Assembly (NCBI RefSeq): GCF_000178855.1 | Contig: NZ_ADVG01000004.1 | Location: 620,001-684,000, forward strand | DNA length: 64,000 nucleotides | DNA from: Ktedonobacter racemifer DSM 44963 | GTDB lineage: Bacteria; Chloroflexota; Ktedonobacteria; Ktedonobacterales; Ktedonobacteraceae | Reading direction: 5' to 3' | Program-made: the position numbers and the translations under genes | Part shown: piece after piece, positions 35,596 through 44,404 of the stretch | Layout: each line of letters starts with the position of its first letter | Position numbering within the stretch: position 1 is the first letter of the stretch | Notes under the pieces: generated by a model | Database searches by the model: none | What the model saw: only the letters and a program-made list of their open reading frames with translations | What the model was told of the DNA's origin: nothing

Positions 35596-38500
35596 CTAGC
35601 GTGTCGCGACACTAAAGACATGAATGCGACCACCACCCGTTGTTGCCGTTGGAAGCGTTACACTCAATACGGTCTTTTTCGGATTAATTGGAATGTCAGT
35701 GTAGAACACATAGGTGTTTACACTCTGCCTTCCATTGGGACCATTGCGATAGGTCGTCTTTGACACTGTTAGGTTACCAAAGGATGGTGCCACCCGACCA
35801 GCATTCAATGTCCAGTCGCTAAAGCCCAGCGTCCCTGTGTCCGTCGAACCATCGGTATAAGTGATCGTCACTGTGCCATTGGTCGCGCCATTGGTCGAGG
35901 AACCCAGGAAGGTCAGGTAATTCGACCCGAAGCTGCCGTTGACCGGGATGGTCTGTCCATTGGCAACGTAGTTGTTTACCGCCCCTGCGGGAACCGCAGG
36001 CCAGATGAAGCTTGCCCCATTGGCGAAGACAGAGCCACCCTGCTTAATACCATTCCCCTGGAGCGCCTGAACCGAGTAGCTATATCCACCACCATCATAG
36101 TTACCAGCGCGGGTATTGTTATCGTTGCTGGTGCCTACCATAGAGTAGGGATTTGTTGCATAAGGCGCGTTTGCCTTGGTTGCGACAGCAAAGACATGGG
36201 TTTGACCACCATTGACACTGCTTGGCAGCGTCACGCTTGCGATGATTTTGCCTGCCTGCAAACCAACCTCGGTGTAAAACACATAGGTGCTAACATTTTC
36301 TTTCCCTGTGGGCGTATTCCGATAGGGAGTTGAAGTCACCACCAGATTGTTGAATGAGGGCGCAGCTGCATTCGCGCCCAGCGTCCAATCACTAAAGCCC
36401 AGGGTAAAGGTTTGGGTTGTATTATCGGTATAAGTAATCGTGGCCTGCCCACTTGAAGGTCCATTTGTCGCGGCCCCCAGGAAGGCCAGCGTGCTCGCGT
36501 TATCCACAGGTGTGATAGCTAACTTCTGTCCCTGAGCAATATAGTTATTCTGCGTTCCAGGATCCGAAGCTGGCCAGACAAAGGTTGTCCCATACACCGT
36601 CAGCGAACTTCCCGGCACAAGACCGGCAGATTGCATAGCCTGGAAGGAATAACTTCTCAAGCCATCAAAGCTTCCAGATTTTGGCTGCCCATCATCGCTG
36701 GTGCCGACGTTATTATAAGGAACATTTGGCGAGACAGGAGTCGAGACAGTCCCAACCTTCGTTGCAACGGAGAAGACGTGCAACTGTCCACCAACAACGG
36801 TTGAGGGCAACGTCACGCTCTGCACCGTTTTGCCATCCTGAAGAGCCACATCCGCGTAGAAGACATAGGTTTTCACTGCCTCCTGGCCATTGGGCGTATT
36901 GCGATATGCCATGATCGCCTTTTTGCCATTGCCAAAGGAGACCGGGCTCTTACCAGCACCTAGTGTCCAATCGCTAAAGCCCAGCGTAAAGGCCTGCGAA
37001 GTACCATCGGTATAGTGAATGACTGTCCTGCCAGATGTGGGCCCGTTAGCCGAAGCACCCAGGAAACCCAACACATTCGCGTTCGCGATGGGTGTTACTG
37101 GCACCGTTTGTCCCTGCGCCAGGTAATCATTCGGCGTTCCCGCGACCGCATTCGGCCAGGTGAAAACCATATTGTTAAAGAAGACATTATCGCCGGTGAC
37201 GAGGCCGCTACTCTGCAATGCCTGCAAGGAGTAACTGCGCTTCCCTCCATCGAAATTACCAACGCCAGGATTGGCATCATCGGTAATGCCTACATTGTTA
37301 AATGTTGTCTGTGGGTTTGGAGTTGGTGTCGGCGTTGATGTCGACGTACCACCAGGAGTTGGCGTCGACGTGCTACCCGCATTCAAACCGTAGATGAGCA
37401 GGCTATTCTTCGTACCTACAAAGACCTCACCATTGGCCACCGCTGGCACAGTGAATTTCGCAAAAATGCTTTGACCAAAGTTATCGTTATAGAGCTCGTT
37501 CCCCAGGTTCGTCGCGTCATAGGCGCGCAGGTAGCCACCTGGATCTAAGGCCCAGACAATCCCCGTCGAAGTATCCGTTCCGTTGCTGGATGTGACCGAG
37601 CCGCCACCAGTAAAGGCGAAGGTCTCTGGTGTCTTCGACGTATAACCTGCCGAGAGCAGGCCAGTCGTTGAATTGAAGGAGAAGGCCTTAATGCTATCGC
37701 TGGCACCTGTGAAGTAGACGTTGTTATTCCAGTAGGTCGGGGTACTGTACACACCACCTACCAGGTGCGGCGGCAACTCCTGCTTTACCTGGTCGATACT
37801 AGTCGAGATGACGTTGTTACAATCCAGACCACCGGGCGCAGCAGTGAATTTACCCATATTATTGTTGTCAACAACGTAAATGCGGCCCTCTTTCCCTACA
37901 CCAATATGCTCGGTGGTGCCAGGAATCTGCAAAGGACCACCCGAACCCAGATCGGCGTCCGCGTTCTGTAAACACTTCTGGTTGAAGGGGGCAAAATAGT
38001 CTTCCTGTTGCAACTGAGGCGAGAGTTTGACGAAGGAATCCGCATTATCCGGGCCACCATTATTAATATCGAAGTCGCCATTGCCCGAAATAGTATAGAT
38101 GTTACCAAGACTATCCGAGGCCAGGGCATTGCCTGCACCCCAGATGCCACCACCAGAACCATTCGGCGTATTATTGTAAATAGCCTTCTGCGTTAAGCTC
38201 GTATCGTAGGCCATAATCCAACCATGGTAGGGCTGGTTATCACAAAACGAAGCAAAGGCGATATAGATCTGCCCATTTGCCAGCAAGAGCGCCGAGCGGT
38301 TCCGCTCGCGGTCCGCGCGGAAGGCCACCTGCCCACCAGAGCTACCCAGGCCCGTTCCAGCGACCGAGCCTTGAATGGGGAGTGCTATCTTATCCAGTCC
38401 CGTGGTGATGTCCAGGGCATGCAAACGATAGATGGGAGCACCATTCTCCTTGGTATAGGAGACCACGTACATGATATTGTTCGTGCTATCAATCACCGGC

Positions 38501-39039
38501 GTCCCAGTAATGCCAATCTCGGGCACCATATCGTTACAGGCCACATCGCCATATGGCACAGAGGTCGCGCCGTTGGTCAGAAAGCTGGTATACCACAGCG
38601 GCTGCGTAGGCGTGGTCTGATCCGCATCGAAGGCATAGACGCTATCGTGTTCGGTCTCAACGAAGACCACGTTGTGCGTCGCACCTCCAATCGTCAGGTT
38701 GGGAACGAAGAGCGGCTGCGCATAGACCTGACCATCTACTGGATAGCTCACACGCCTGCCAAACTGTGACTTGACATTGCTCTTATTTAGCGTTGTCTCA
38801 TTTGCATAGGCGCCAGTGCGATTATTATCACCCTTATAGGTCAAAATAGCACTATCGGCTGCTGCATGGGCCTTCAAATTTGGTAAAATCTCATCGAGAG
38901 TCAGAAACGTTCCTCCCACAATACACACGAGGAGCACCAGGCTTATGATGAGGAACGTTGAATACCTCTTTCTCCCCTGATGAATGGGTAGGCGCGCATA
39001 TAAGGATGCGCGACGGGGAGGTTGGGGACTGGACATCAT
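35596..39039 (-). CDS. Large secreted PQQ-propeller-like protein with three C-terminal repeats
   Basis: About 1147 residues from ATG 39039, with AAGGAG 7 bases upstream; an earlier frame start at 39069 would cover that site. A membrane helix (about 25-50) exports it. The N-terminal about 500 residues look like a beta-propeller of the PQQ type (VFVETEHDSVYAFDADQ; GITGTPVIDSTNNIMYVVSY). A Thr/Pro/Ser linker (STSTPTPTP) leads to three tandem domains of about 170 residues, each beginning VG.(S/T).D...G..DG..YS.QA and containing FLG...NG....TITYTD and LGFSDWTL. Similar domains occur in Streptomyces secreted mannosidases, so carbohydrate or wall binding is likely. The catalytic role is unknown. Confidence 0.85.
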   Translation of the reverse strand: MMSSPQPPRRASLYARLPIHQGRKRYSTFLIISLVLLVCIVGGTFLTLDEILPNLKAHAAADSAILTYKGDNNRTGAYANETTLNKSNVKSQFGRRVSYPVDGQVYAQPLFVPNLTIGGATHNVVFVETEHDSVYAFDADQTTPTQPLWYTSFLTNGATSVPYGDVACNDMVPEIGITGTPVIDSTNNIMYVVSYTKENGAPIYRLHALDITTGLDKIALPIQGSVAGTGLGSSGGQVAFRADRERNRSALLLANGQIYIAFASFCDNQPYHGWIMAYDTSLTQKAIYNNTPNGSGGGIWGAGNALASDSLGNIYTISGNGDFDINNGGPDNADSFVKLSPQLQQEDYFAPFNQKCLQNADADLGSGGPLQIPGTTEHIGVGKEGRIYVVDNNNMGKFTAAPGGLDCNNVISTSIDQVKQELPPHLVGGVYSTPTYWNNNVYFTGASDSIKAFSFNSTTGLLSAGYTSKTPETFAFTGGGSVTSSNGTDTSTGIVWALDPGGYLRAYDATNLGNELYNDNFGQSIFAKFTVPAVANGEVFVGTKNSLLIYGLNAGSTSTPTPGGTSTSTPTPTPNPQTTFNNVGITDDANPGVGNFDGGKRSYSLQALQSSGLVTGDNVFFNNMVFTWPNAVAGTPNDYLAQGQTVPVTPIANANVLGFLGASANGPTSGRTVIHYTDGTSQAFTLGFSDWTLGAGKSPVSFGNGKKAIMAYRNTPNGQEAVKTYVFYADVALQDGKTVQSVTLPSTVVGGQLHVFSVATKVGTVSTPVSPNVPYNNVGTSDDGQPKSGSFDGLRSYSFQAMQSAGLVPGSSLTVYGTTFVWPASDPGTQNNYIAQGQKLAITPVDNASTLAFLGAATNGPSSGQATITYTDNTTQTFTLGFSDWTLGANAAAPSFNNLVVTSTPYRNTPTGKENVSTYVFYTEVGLQAGKIIASVTLPSSVNGGQTHVFAVATKANAPYATNPYSMVGTSNDNNTRAGNYDGGGYSYSVQALQGNGIKQGGSVFANGASFIWPAVPAGAVNNYVANGQTIPVNGSFGSNYLTFLGSSTNGATNGTVTITYTDGSTDTGTLGFSDWTLNAGRVAPSFGNLTVSKTTYRNGPNGRQSVNTYVFYTDIPINPKKTVLSVTLPTATTGGGRIHVFSVATR

Positions 39040-39393
39040 CCATGTTCTCCTTACATAGGATACATACAAATGCGGCTATTTATTGCGGCAAAACGAGCAA
39101 AAAGATGGTGAAATAGAGAGATAGTTTACCCCATCCCTTCGCCCCGAGAGAATGATAAAACTTTTCTACTATAATAGACATAATTTGAGATGTTTCTGTA
39201 GTATAATACAGCAAACATTAATTTGGAATATTTACCTCTACCTATAGACAAAAGTCCTGATCAAAAATTCCAGGTGCTGGAACTAACCAGCACAATAGAC
39301 GTTAGTTACATTAGATGACGCGTATTTTATCAGTCACAAGAAAAGAACAGAAGGAGTTTAGCCTTTTCGGTGTAAAAGGCTGAAAGTATTCGT
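39040..39393. other. Divergent promoter region
   Basis: AT-rich spacer between the large secreted-protein gene (minus) and a lipoprotein gene (plus). Two TATAAT hexamers (39170-39175 and 39202-39207) are possible -10 elements, but no -35 at the right distance is convincing. An 8-bp hairpin (39360-39367 with 39374-39381) sits between an AAGGAG (39351-39356) and the lipoprotein ATG at 39394. Confidence 0.45.
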
Positions 39394-39882
39394 ATGAAAC
39401 GCTCACTTTTTATTGTCATGCTCTTCACTTGCCTGGCTATTCTACTCGTTGCCTGTAATGATCAAAACCAGGGCACAGGTCCATCTAAGCAATCATCAGG
39501 CCAGGAACAACAGACGAACGCGATCACTACGCCCGTCCCGGCTCCAACCTTTACCAAATCCGCTGTAAGCAGCATTCCCACTGCTATTACCTACTATCAG
39601 GCCCTCAAGGACCGCGACTATGCGAAAGCATATGCCTATCTTGATGCCAACGTCACAACCACCGATGGCAAGAAACTGACCCAGGAGAGCTTTACTCAGA
39701 TGGCCCAGAACGCCTTTACCCAGAGCGGCGCTATCACCGATATTACGATGGTTCCTGGTAGCAGCGATGGGACGCAGATTGTGACCACTATTGATCGCAA
39801 TGCCGGCGTGCACTATCATTCCCATCTGACCATGAAGAAAGAGGGATCAACCTGGAAGATTATCTCCTTAGATAGAATTTAG
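39394..39882 (+). CDS. Lipoprotein with NTF2-like C-terminal domain
   Basis: 162 residues. A signal peptide with lipobox (LLVACNDQ, Cys about 21) anchors it outside the membrane. A Ser/Gln/Thr-rich linker follows, then residues about 60-162 (ITYYQALKDRDYAKAYAYLD ... LTMKKEGSTWKIISLDRI) have the helix-then-sheet pattern of NTF2-like/DUF4878-type domains. The role is unknown. The strongest ribosome site (39351-39356) is 37 bases from the ATG with a hairpin between, so translation start may be regulated or rely on the weaker GAAAG. A hairpin terminator follows. Confidence 0.75.
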   Translation: MKRSLFIVMLFTCLAILLVACNDQNQGTGPSKQSSGQEQQTNAITTPVPAPTFTKSAVSSIPTAITYYQALKDRDYAKAYAYLDANVTTTDGKKLTQESFTQMAQNAFTQSGAITDITMVPGSSDGTQIVTTIDRNAGVHYHSHLTMKKEGSTWKIISLDRI

Positions 39883-39901
39883 GTAAGTGCAAAGAGTGTA
39901 A

Positions 39902-39952
39902 TGTGACATGTGTGCCCTGGCAAGCTGCGGCTGCCAGGGCACACATGTCACA
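39902..39952 (+). terminator. Long perfect hairpin terminator after lipoprotein gene
   Basis: Perfect 21-bp arms (39902-39922 and 39932-39952) around a 9-base loop, 19 bases after the stop codon. Confidence 0.8.
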
Positions 39953-39975
39953 CTTCTAACACCAAGATAGCAAAA

Positions 39976-40005
39976 GAGGGTGGCCTTTGTCTGTTGGCCA
40001 CCCTC
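39976..40005 (+). terminator. Second hairpin before the 40097 gene
   Basis: GAGGGTGGCC (39976-39985) pairs perfectly with GGCCACCCTC (39996-40005). With the stem at 39902 it forms a tandem termination region. An extended -10 (TGCTATAAT, 40008-40016) begins right after it. Confidence 0.55.
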
Positions 40006-40007
40006 GT

Positions 40008-40016
40008 TGCTATAAT
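40008..40016 (+). promoter_or_regulatory. Extended -10 promoter upstream of the 40097 lipoprotein
   Basis: TGCTATAAT is a near-consensus extended -10. The predicted leader to 40097 contains a stem of CCCTGTAT (40053-40060) and ATACAGGG (40066-40073). Confidence 0.5.
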
Positions 40017-40096
40017 AGGGGAAATAATAACAACTTCATGCTATTATCTCTACCCTGTATTATCGATACAGGGTTCGAAAGGATACCGCAAATACC

Positions 40097-40642
40097 GTGC
40101 TTGGGCCAATAGTGCGAGCGGCAAGAAGCCTGGCGCTTCCCCTCCTGCTCCTACAACTGATGCTGATTGTGAGTGCCTGTGGCCTGACCGAGGCACCTAC
40201 ACATAAAACCTATACCTATTCTACCGTCGCCAGTCTGCCAAAGGATCGCGTAACCAATCCTCAGGAGGTAGCCTATACCTATCAAACAGGCGAAAACGTT
40301 GTTCTCTCCTGGGCTACACAATCTGGACAGGATACCCTCGCTAATAAACCCCAGTCTGTAAAGATTGAGGCTGGGCTAGTAGGTCCCTTTACTAGCATAG
40401 AGAGCCTTAAGAAGGCCATTAGCTTCGATGGCAATAATATCACAGGCCATGTGCAGGCCACAATTACACCTATTCAGACGAATAACTGGTCTGACAAGGC
40501 CGTCGATGCTAATCTGCAACTGCCTTCATCCATGCCTGCGGGCTACTATATGCTGGTCCAGCGCATCCAGGTCGGACAGGGCTATCAGCCTCCCGTACCA
40601 ACCGGGCGCATCATTAAAGTCATCGCGACACCTGGCTCCTAG
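40097..40642 (+). CDS. Lipoprotein of unknown function
   Basis: 181 residues from a GTG at 40097; the ribosome site (AAAGGA about 14 bases upstream) is poor, but a downstream start would remove the signal peptide. A basic N-terminus, hydrophobic core and lipobox (LIVSACGLTE, Cys about 28) mark it as an exported lipoprotein. The mature part has a beta-rich pattern (VVLSWATQSG, IEAGLVGPFTSI, VQATITPIQ, YYMLVQRIQVG) like an Ig-type or jelly-roll domain. No family was recognised. It is convergent with the receiver-protein gene. Confidence 0.7.
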   Translation: MLGPIVRAARSLALPLLLLQLMLIVSACGLTEAPTHKTYTYSTVASLPKDRVTNPQEVAYTYQTGENVVLSWATQSGQDTLANKPQSVKIEAGLVGPFTSIESLKKAISFDGNNITGHVQATITPIQTNNWSDKAVDANLQLPSSMPAGYYMLVQRIQVGQGYQPPVPTGRIIKVIATPGS

Positions 40643-40669
40643 CCAGGCTCACCTCTGGATGCCTTTCAC

Positions 40670-41080
40670 CTATGCAGGGGTCGAACGCTCCAACAAGTCC
40701 GTGACATGTTGAAGAAGGGCATCCAGCTCAAATGGTTTTTTGAGATACATGACGTTCTTGCGCTTGGGCAAGCGCTCAGGGAGATTGCCGCTAATGAGAA
40801 TCACTGGAATATGCTCACTCTCGGTTGAGGCGCGTAGATGGTCGATAAGCTCAAAACCATCCATATGGGGCAGATGGTAATCCAATAAAATAAGGTCTGG
40901 CAGCACGGTACGAATCATTCTGAGCGCCTGCAAGCCATCTGTAGCAAAAATGACTTTATAGGAAACCTCTTCCTTAAGCGCTTGCGCTAAAAAGTATCCT
41001 ACATGGATATCATCTTCGACAACGAGAATCGTCTTCCTTGACTGCTTTGTAAGATCCTCGGGGCCATACACATTTGGCAT
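40670..41080 (-). CDS. Single-domain response regulator
   Basis: 136 residues, a receiver domain only. Acidic pair in LVVEDDIHV, phosphoacceptor Asp in DLILLDYHLPHMDGF, Ser in VILISGN and Lys in MYLKKPFEL are all present. There is no output domain, so it should act by protein contact or as a phosphate shuttle. It lies downstream of the hybrid kinase gene on the same strand, with copy B of the structured repeat in the 183-base gap, 32 bases before this start. The two may form one signalling unit. Confidence 0.9.
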   Translation of the reverse strand: MPNVYGPEDLTKQSRKTILVVEDDIHVGYFLAQALKEEVSYKVIFATDGLQALRMIRTVLPDLILLDYHLPHMDGFELIDHLRASTESEHIPVILISGNLPERLPKRKNVMYLKKPFELDALLQHVTDLLERSTPA

Positions 41081-41111
41081 CCTCTGATTCCTCTAACTTA
41101 ACTAGGTGCTA

Positions 41112-41192
41112 CCTATCGGAAACCTGAGCGCGGAGCGCTAGCCACGTAAGTGGCGCCGTGCCCCCGAATGGGGGTTGGTTTCCGTATAAGAA
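41112..41192 (-). repeat. Structured dispersed repeat, copy B
   Basis: Outer stem CGGAAACC (41117-41124) with GGTTTCCG (41177-41184); inner stem GCCAC (41141-41145), loop GTAA, GTGGC (41150-41154); plus one CCCCC-GAAT-GGGGG hairpin (41161-41174). The outer pair differs from copy A by a compensated base pair. It lies 32 bases upstream of the receiver-protein start. Confidence 0.8.
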
Positions 41193-41263
41193 GATGGTGA
41201 TTTCAATACGCTTCAGCATATACCATGATACAGTTTTTTTCCAGGGGAAAGCAATCCATTCTA

Positions 41264-42577
41264 CTACATATTTACGGATGAGAGAGGATCAAGTTGAGGG
41301 TCCCGCCACTCAATTTTCCACAGCAGAGACCGTGTTCCCATCTCAAAAGCCTCTTTCGCCGCATTAACCGCTAACTCGGACGTTGGCAAGTTAATGGAAA
41401 AAGTACTGCCCTGCCCCAACCTGCTCTGTACCTCTAGTCGTCCTCCATGCTCCTCAACAATAGCACGGGCAATATAGAGTCCCAACCCTAGCCCCTTCAC
41501 AGAACCAGGTTGCCCTCCTACTCCCCCAACGCGATAAAATTGTTCAAAGATGTGCTGTAGAGCATCAGGGGCGACACCCGCGCCCTCATCCTGGACGGCA
41601 ATGCATATCTCTTGCTCGCGGGCCTGAAAGGTGACGGTTATTGGTCTCTCAGATGGAGAGTATTTGCGCGCGTTATTAAGCAGATTGAGTAGCACCTGGC
41701 TGAGCCGCTGAGGATCCACCACTCCTATGCACTGATCCTCTGTAGAGGCAGTCGGCGCCACGCGCTCACAGGCGAACTCATCTATGGCCTGCTGGCAGAG
41801 CGCGACCAGGTCGGTCTGCTCACGCTGCACATGAAATTGCTGCATCTGGATATGGGCAGCGTCATGCAGGTCAGCTATAAGTCGTTCCATGCGTTTAAGA
41901 GCACCCTCGACCGTGTCAAAGTTCTGCACAAGCCGCTCACCCGACTGTCCCTGCCGCACCTGGCGCTTCATCAATTGCGTCAAGCCTTTAACGCTGGTAA
42001 GGGGGCCCGCCATTTCGTGCACCACCATGCGCAACATCTGTTCTCTAGATTCATTGACGGATGCAAGCGCTACATTCGCCTGCTGCAATTCCTCAGTACG
42101 CTGATACACCTGCCGCTCAAGCGAGGCCGCATACTGCTCAAGCTCCTGCTGCTGGTGTTTCACCCGCTGGCGGAGCTGGGCTGTATCGATGGCTCTGCGT
42201 ACCGCGGCGGCGAAATCATCACGATCTATCGGCTTAAGTATGTAATCATACGCACCACCACGGAGCGCGCGAATAGCCAGGTCATGCTCACCATGGCCCG
42301 TAATTAACAACACAGGAGTCTCTGACTGTAAGTCCTGCAAAGCAGTCAGCAGATCAAAACCATCCATACCGGGCATTTTTATATCGCTGACAATGACGTC
42401 ATAGCTCTGCGCTCGAACAAGCTCAAGCGCGAGCTGCGCCGATTCCGCAGTATCTACATGCAGGTTCTGTAAGCGCAATCTCAGCATATGAGGAAGCGCT
42501 TGCAGTAAAGCGGGATCGTCATCCACTACCAGTAGTCGTGCATCCGCCATTGAAGGCAACACGTTTCTTCTCTCCAT
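41264..42577 (-). CDS. Response regulator-histidine kinase hybrid
   Basis: Up to 437 residues. An N-terminal receiver (about 14-130; phosphoacceptor in DVIVSDIKMPGMDGF) is followed by a coiled coil (about 135-185, Gln/Glu-rich), HisKA (His in RMVVHEMAGPLTSVKG) and HATPase_c (NLLNNARKYS; DEGAGVAPDAL; KGLGLGLYIARAIVEEHGG). No membrane helix, so it is cytosolic and relays a signal received through its receiver. The ATG at 42577 lacks a ribosome site. A GTG at 42562 preceded by GGAGAG at good spacing is an equally likely start. A lone receiver gene follows. Confidence 0.9.
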   Translation of the reverse strand: MERRNVLPSMADARLLVVDDDPALLQALPHMLRLRLQNLHVDTAESAQLALELVRAQSYDVIVSDIKMPGMDGFDLLTALQDLQSETPVLLITGHGEHDLAIRALRGGAYDYILKPIDRDDFAAAVRRAIDTAQLRQRVKHQQQELEQYAASLERQVYQRTEELQQANVALASVNESREQMLRMVVHEMAGPLTSVKGLTQLMKRQVRQGQSGERLVQNFDTVEGALKRMERLIADLHDAAHIQMQQFHVQREQTDLVALCQQAIDEFACERVAPTASTEDQCIGVVDPQRLSQVLLNLLNNARKYSPSERPITVTFQAREQEICIAVQDEGAGVAPDALQHIFEQFYRVGGVGGQPGSVKGLGLGLYIARAIVEEHGGRLEVQSRLGQGSTFSINLPTSELAVNAAKEAFEMGTRSLLWKIEWRDPQLDPLSSVNM

Positions 42578-42673
42578 ACTATCGATTGTAAAAGACGAGA
42601 TTGCCCTATGTCAACTTCGAGATCTCTTCCCTGCTCAGAGAAGAGTCTTCGCGCCGTCTCCAAATTAAGCCGC

Positions 42674-43405
42674 CTATGAGTAATGGTACAGGTCTGCCTT
42701 CTCCACAGCGGCACTCACGAGTTGCGCGTTACTTGTCGCCCGGCTGCCATCTGGCAAGGTCAGGGTATCCTCAAAGCCTATACGTGTGTCGTAACCATGA
42801 GCCAGCGCGGCGTCTAGCAGGGGCCAGGCTGTCTGTTCAAAACCATGTAATAGGAGCGGGCGCCATACGCTCGCTGTGCGCAGGCGCGCCACGATAGACT
42901 CAATCGTGCGCAAGGCCGCGCACGTCTCCACCTCTTCCGGCTCCAATAGGATCCGTAGGCAGCGCGGCGCATATCCTGATGCCAGGAACGCCTCTGCGTC
43001 CTCAAGCGTGCTGAGTCCAGCCTCGATGCCTACGCCACGCGTTTGTAGGAGCGCGCAAAGCTCAGCCGCGCCTGGCTCCGAGAAGTTGACCGAGGCGAAA
43101 TCTGGCAGCACTCGCCACGCACGCACACTCTCCAGGCGCCGCTCCACAGTGGACTCGATCCAGAGGCCGGTGCTTACGCCCACAGGTATGCCTGGACAAC
43201 TCTTGCGCACGGCCTGGAGCGCCTCCCCAATAACCTGGGGGGCCAGCGACTGAGCGCCCTGTCTGTTCCGTGGATGAATATGCAATGCCCCTGCGCCAAC
43301 CTCTATCGCCACACGCGCCTCGCGCGCCAGCTCTTCAGGCATCAAGGGCAATCCAGGATGTTCATCTCGTTCACGGCTCCCGTTTAAACACGCTTTGATC
43401 AGCAC
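42674..43405 (-). CDS. Beta-keto acid cleavage enzyme (BKACE/DUF849) family protein
   Basis: 243 residues from GTG 43405, with GGAGAG 5 bases upstream. It is slightly shorter than usual (about 270-310). The TIM-barrel Zn site is visible: H-I-H in GALHIHPRNRQG near residue 42, and the C-terminal Glu in RIGFEDTLTLPDG. Family members (Kce, 3-keto-5-aminohexanoate cleavage enzyme) condense a beta-keto acid with acetyl-CoA to give acetoacetate and a CoA ester. The substrate here is unknown. It is a single gene between a signalling pair and an ABC operon. Confidence 0.88.
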   Translation of the reverse strand: MLIKACLNGSRERDEHPGLPLMPEELAREARVAIEVGAGALHIHPRNRQGAQSLAPQVIGEALQAVRKSCPGIPVGVSTGLWIESTVERRLESVRAWRVLPDFASVNFSEPGAAELCALLQTRGVGIEAGLSTLEDAEAFLASGYAPRCLRILLEPEEVETCAALRTIESIVARLRTASVWRPLLLHGFEQTAWPLLDAALAHGYDTRIGFEDTLTLPDGSRATSNAQLVSAAVEKADLYHYS

Positions 43406-43460
43406 TCTGCTCTCCTATCCTGCTAGTCTTCGCTACAATGAAATAATGTGCCTTACAAAT

Positions 43461-43506
43461 AATAACGAAGAGAAGGCGCGTCGCGATGCGCTTTCTCTTC
43501 GTTATT
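43461..43506 (-). terminator. Hairpin terminator after the ABC permease operon
   Basis: 19-bp arms (43461-43479 and 43488-43506) match with one G/T-type mismatch around an 8-base loop, 12 bases beyond the minus-strand operon end. Confidence 0.8.
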
Positions 43507-43518
43507 ATCCATATTTCC

Positions 43519-44367
43519 TCAATCTCGGATAGTTCGCACACGTATGATGGCTAGAATGCCAAAGAGTAGCGAGAACACAAGCAAGAGCGCGCCACCCGCG
43601 TATTGCAGCGGCCAATAATTTTCCTCCGGCTGATAGACCGTTTTCCACTGTAAGTTAAGGTCCCGAATGCACTTATTTATATTGCCATTAGAAGCGGAAT
43701 CATGCCAGTCACAATAGCCGTGAATATCGCCCGTCTCCTGCCCCTGGCGATCAGCGAAGCCCGCATACGTCACCAGTTCTCCCTGTTGCGGACCCCAATA
43801 CCCGTTCCCATGATACTCCATATATTCCACATGAGGAGGCACCAGATATTGATATTCGTTATTAAACACAATAATGCATGTCGTACAGAGCACAAAGGTC
43901 AGCGCCATGGCTAGAATACTGCGCCGGGTAAGGCTACCAACAAGCACACCTAGCATTAAGCCAAAGAGCATCAGCCCAACCACAACCGGCCCTGTTACAA
44001 GATAGCGCGACCAGATGTAGAACGGGCCATATCCCATAAGCATATCCTGCAAAGCTTTCTCTAGAAAAGCCAGGACAGTAGCGAGCACCAACACACCAGC
44101 TGCCACCAACGCCAGTTTGATCACTAACCAGCGCGTGCGCGAAGTTCCTTGTAGCCAGGCCACATAATGTGTCCTCTGCGCTCGCTCACGTGCCACCAGC
44201 GGCGCACCCACAAAGACAGCCACAAGCAGTGGCAGCAACATGACAACTTCAAACTGAAACGTAAAGGCGTCATAGTTGCGCCCCAGCAGGATAAACGCAT
44301 AGAAGACCAGCAAGAGCACACCTATGAGCAGGGCGACACGGTGCTGCCGCCAGGTAAGCCAGACCAT
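43519..44367 (-). CDS. ABC-2-like permease, second paralog
   Basis: About 282 residues. The start ATG at 44367 (AGAAGAGG about 9 bases upstream) gives an N-terminus MVWLTWRQHRVALL that matches the partner permease's MTWLTWCQYRVALL. About six membrane helices with an exported loop of about 75 residues between the last two (Tyr/Trp-rich, PHVEYMEYHGNGYWGPQQGE). It shares the motif APL.ARERAQRTHYVAWLQG with the neighbouring permease, showing a tandem duplication. It should form the membrane part of the transporter with the ATPase at 45307. The substrate is unknown. Confidence 0.85.
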   Translation of the reverse strand: MVWLTWRQHRVALLIGVLLLVFYAFILLGRNYDAFTFQFEVVMLLPLLVAVFVGAPLVARERAQRTHYVAWLQGTSRTRWLVIKLALVAAGVLVLATVLAFLEKALQDMLMGYGPFYIWSRYLVTGPVVVGLMLFGLMLGVLVGSLTRRSILAMALTFVLCTTCIIVFNNEYQYLVPPHVEYMEYHGNGYWGPQQGELVTYAGFADRQGQETGDIHGYCDWHDSASNGNINKCIRDLNLQWKTVYQPEENYWPLQYAGGALLLVFSLLFGILAIIRVRTIRD

Positions 44368-44404
44368 ATATCGATACCTCTTCTTCGTAACAGTCACATC
44401 TCAT

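Noticed and set aside
35596..37310. Possible CRISPR or satellite array from recurring sequence
   Set aside because: The three units are about 500 bp, diverged and in frame: they are protein domain repeats.
38224..38769. Plus-strand frame of 181 codons
   Set aside because: Antisense to the PQQ-propeller part of the large secreted protein.
40053..40078. Possible tRNA fragment because of GGGTTCGAAA
   Set aside because: No acceptor, anticodon or D arm can be drawn around it; the local stem CCCTGTAT/ATACAGGG explains it.
42562..42577. Firm choice of start for the hybrid kinase
   Set aside because: ATG 42577 has no ribosome site and GTG 42562 has a good one, so neither can be fixed from sequence.
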